The translations under genes and the position numbers were made by a program. A stretch of 8,218 nt of DNA from Candidatus Benthicola azotiphorus. Lineage in GTDB: Bacteria > Gemmatimonadota > Gemmatimonadetes > Palauibacterales > Palauibacteraceae. The stretch spans positions 1-8,218 of the forward strand of contig CANPVW010000091.1 of assembly GCA_947581745.1 (NCBI GenBank), given 5' to 3'. The notes beneath the pieces were generated by a model. It worked only from the letters and a program-made list of their open reading frames with translations, was not told where the DNA came from and made no database searches. Below are positions 7,259 through 8,218 of the stretch, one piece after another (positions within the stretch are counted from its first letter, which is position 1; every line of letters begins with the position of its first letter).

Positions 7259-7936
7259 ATGCGCATGAAGGACCTTGTGGCCGCGAGTGGCCTCCCCCGC
7301 ACGGCCATTCACCACTACCAGCGTGAAGGACTGCTTCCCCCGGCAACGAAGACGGCCAGGAACGCGGCGCTGTACGGCCCCGAGCACGTGGAGCGCCTGC
7401 GCTTGATCGCCGCCCTGCGGGGAGACGAGCTCGGTCCTCTTTCGCTCGCCGAAGTCCGGGAAGTGCTGACGTTGGTGGACCGCGGACAGGCGCCGGCCGC
7501 GGCCGTCGCTCTCCGTTCGCTGCCCGGCGGAGTGGCCGGTGCGGGCGGTTCGAGACGCGGGGATCGATCGCTGTCGGACCTCGCTCACGACTCGGGGCTG
7601 AGCCTGGGTGTGGTGCGAGCCCTGCAGGGAGAGGGGCTGTTGCCCGGCCGGAGCGTCGACGGCGACAAGCGCTCGTTCGACGAGGTGGACGCCGCCGCCG
7701 CCGGCCTACTCGCGGGCATCCTCTCCAATCAGGGCGTGCGGCCGGCCGACCTGAGTCCGATCGCGGAGCTGATGGGCGAGCTGGTCCGGTACGAAAAGGC
7801 CCTCGCCGGCCTCGCCACCGCGAAGTCCGATCCCGCCCGGGGCGCGGAGATGCGGCGCGCGATGTTCCGCGACCTGCATCGGCTGCACATCTACCTGTTC
7901 CATCGCCTGCTTCCCGAGCCTGCCGAGTCGGGCTGA
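7259..7936 (+). CDS. MerR-family regulator with two tandem MerR-like HTH domains
   Basis: A 225-residue transcription factor. Domain 1 (1-70) is a standard MerR winged helix: MKDLVAASGLPRTAIHHYQREGLLPPA, then LYGPEHVERLRLIAALR and LSLAEVREVL. After an Ala/Gly-rich linker (about 76-103), domain 2 (104-171) repeats the pattern: LSDLAHDSGLSLGVVRALQGEGLLP, KRSFDEVDAAAAGLLAGI, GVRPADLSPIAELM. Both share DLxxxSGL and EGLLP. The C-terminus (172-225) is helical with basic residues, IYLFHRLLPE near the end, and no cysteines, so thiol metal sensing is unlikely; the effector is unknown. GAGG six bases before ATG at 7259 supports the start. It lies upstream of a TolC-family gene on the same strand, suggesting control of an efflux locus, and an inverted repeat in its own promoter suggests autoregulation. 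Confidence 0.88.
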   Translation: MRMKDLVAASGLPRTAIHHYQREGLLPPATKTARNAALYGPEHVERLRLIAALRGDELGPLSLAEVREVLTLVDRGQAPAAAVALRSLPGGVAGAGGSRRGDRSLSDLAHDSGLSLGVVRALQGEGLLPGRSVDGDKRSFDEVDAAAAGLLAGILSNQGVRPADLSPIAELMGELVRYEKALAGLATAKSDPARGAEMRRAMFRDLHRLHIYLFHRLLPEPAESG

Positions 7937-7953
7937 AACCTCGCAAGCTTCAT

Positions 7954-7972
7954 CTACGTCAGATCCTACGTC
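7954..7972. repeat. Direct repeat of CTACGTC with 12-base period
   Basis: CTACGTC occurs at 7954-7960 and 7966-7972, on roughly one helical face, between the MerR gene and the TolC-family gene. It could be a tandem protein-binding site; with seven bases and two copies, chance is also plausible. Confidence 0.25.
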
Positions 7973-7982
7973 GAACGAGCAG

Positions 7983-8002
7983 GGGCCGGCCATCGCCGGC
8001 CC
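7983..8002 (+). other. GC-rich perfect hairpin between merR-family and TolC-family genes
   Basis: GGGCCGGC and GCCGGCCC form a perfect 8-base stem around a CATC loop, about 47 bases after the MerR stop and 45 before the TolC ATG. No T-run follows (GTGATTCACG), so it lacks the tail of an intrinsic terminator. It may slow or end transcription of the regulator gene, or protect an mRNA end. Confidence 0.45.
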
Positions 8003-8047
8003 GTGATTCACGTGTCGCCGGGCAACCGTACAGGACAGGATCTGATC

Positions 8048-8218
8048 ATGCGGTTTCGTACGTTGATTCTGATCGCCGGAGCGCTGCTGGTACTGCCGCG
8101 GGCAGTGGAGGAGGCGGGGGCGCAGGAGGCGGTGAGGCAGGTGACGTTGGAGGAGGCCCTGAGTCTGGCGGAGCGGAACAATCCGGCGCTGGAGCAGTCG
8201 GCGTCGTCGGTGGAGATC
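8048..8218 (+). CDS. TolC-family outer-membrane efflux protein, N-terminal 57 residues (cut by window edge)
   Basis: The frame from ATG at 8048 is open to the window end. It begins MRFRTLILIAGALLVLPRAVEEAGAQ, a signal peptide with basic start, hydrophobic core and probable cleavage near AGAQ. The mature part starts VRQVTLEEALSLAERNNPALEQSASSVEI, which matches the conserved opening of TolC-family channel proteins (the LTLxEAlxlAlxNNPxL pattern). AGGA seven bases before the ATG is a good ribosome site. In such loci a membrane-fusion protein and an RND or ABC pump usually follow; they would lie beyond the right edge. The preceding MerR-family gene is the likely regulator. Only the N-terminus is visible, so subfamily and substrate cannot be given. 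Confidence 0.85.
   Translation, partial: MRFRTLILIAGALLVLPRAVEEAGAQEAVRQVTLEEALSLAERNNPALEQSASSVEI

Noticed and set aside
7170..7946. 258-codon Arg/Pro-rich frame opposite the MerR-family gene
   Set aside because: Antisense shadow; no motif, and the plus strand has two recognisable HTH domains.

Overview
The window comes from a high-GC bacterium (GC clearly above 60% by eye). It carries the start of a TolC-family outer-membrane factor, so the cell is very likely diderm (Gram-negative). The suf gene order, the TTG/GTG starts and the coding style would fit a lineage such as Gemmatimonadota, but that is a guess; nothing here fixes the phylum.

Left half, minus strand (positions 4794 down to 1): a SUF iron-sulfur cluster assembly operon in the order sufC - sufB - sufD - Rieske ferredoxin - sufS. 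SufB, SufC and SufD form the scaffold/ATPase complex on which Fe-S clusters are built. SufS is the PLP cysteine desulfurase that supplies sulfur; the window edge cuts it directly after its PLP-binding lysine. A small Rieske [2Fe-2S] protein is embedded in the operon and overlaps the sufD stop by 4 bases (ATGA). No Rrf2/IscR/SufR-type regulator and no sulfur-transfer partner (SufU/SufE) is visible, though either could lie beyond the left edge.

Positions 4795-5068 form a divergent intergenic region with an AT-richer core. It holds a candidate suf promoter, two inverted repeats that could be operators, and a strong GC-rich hairpin in the suf leader.

Right half, plus strand: a zinc-lobe MDR quinone oxidoreductase-like enzyme (5069-6097). 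A predicted exported protein starts inside its stop codon (GTGA overlap, 6094-6597). Then come a 44-residue signal-peptide-bearing small protein (6761-6895) and a 78-residue charged helical protein starting with TTG (6918-7154); I recognise neither. A MerR-family regulator with two tandem MerR-like DNA-binding domains follows (7259-7936), preceded by a perfect 8-bp inverted repeat around a -10-like TACAAT. The window ends in the first 57 codons of a TolC-family gene (from 8048). The MerR-TolC arrangement is the usual layout of a regulated efflux locus, whose pump genes would lie to the right. No tRNA, rRNA, CRISPR or mobile element was seen, and no stretch over 300 bases lacks a gene.
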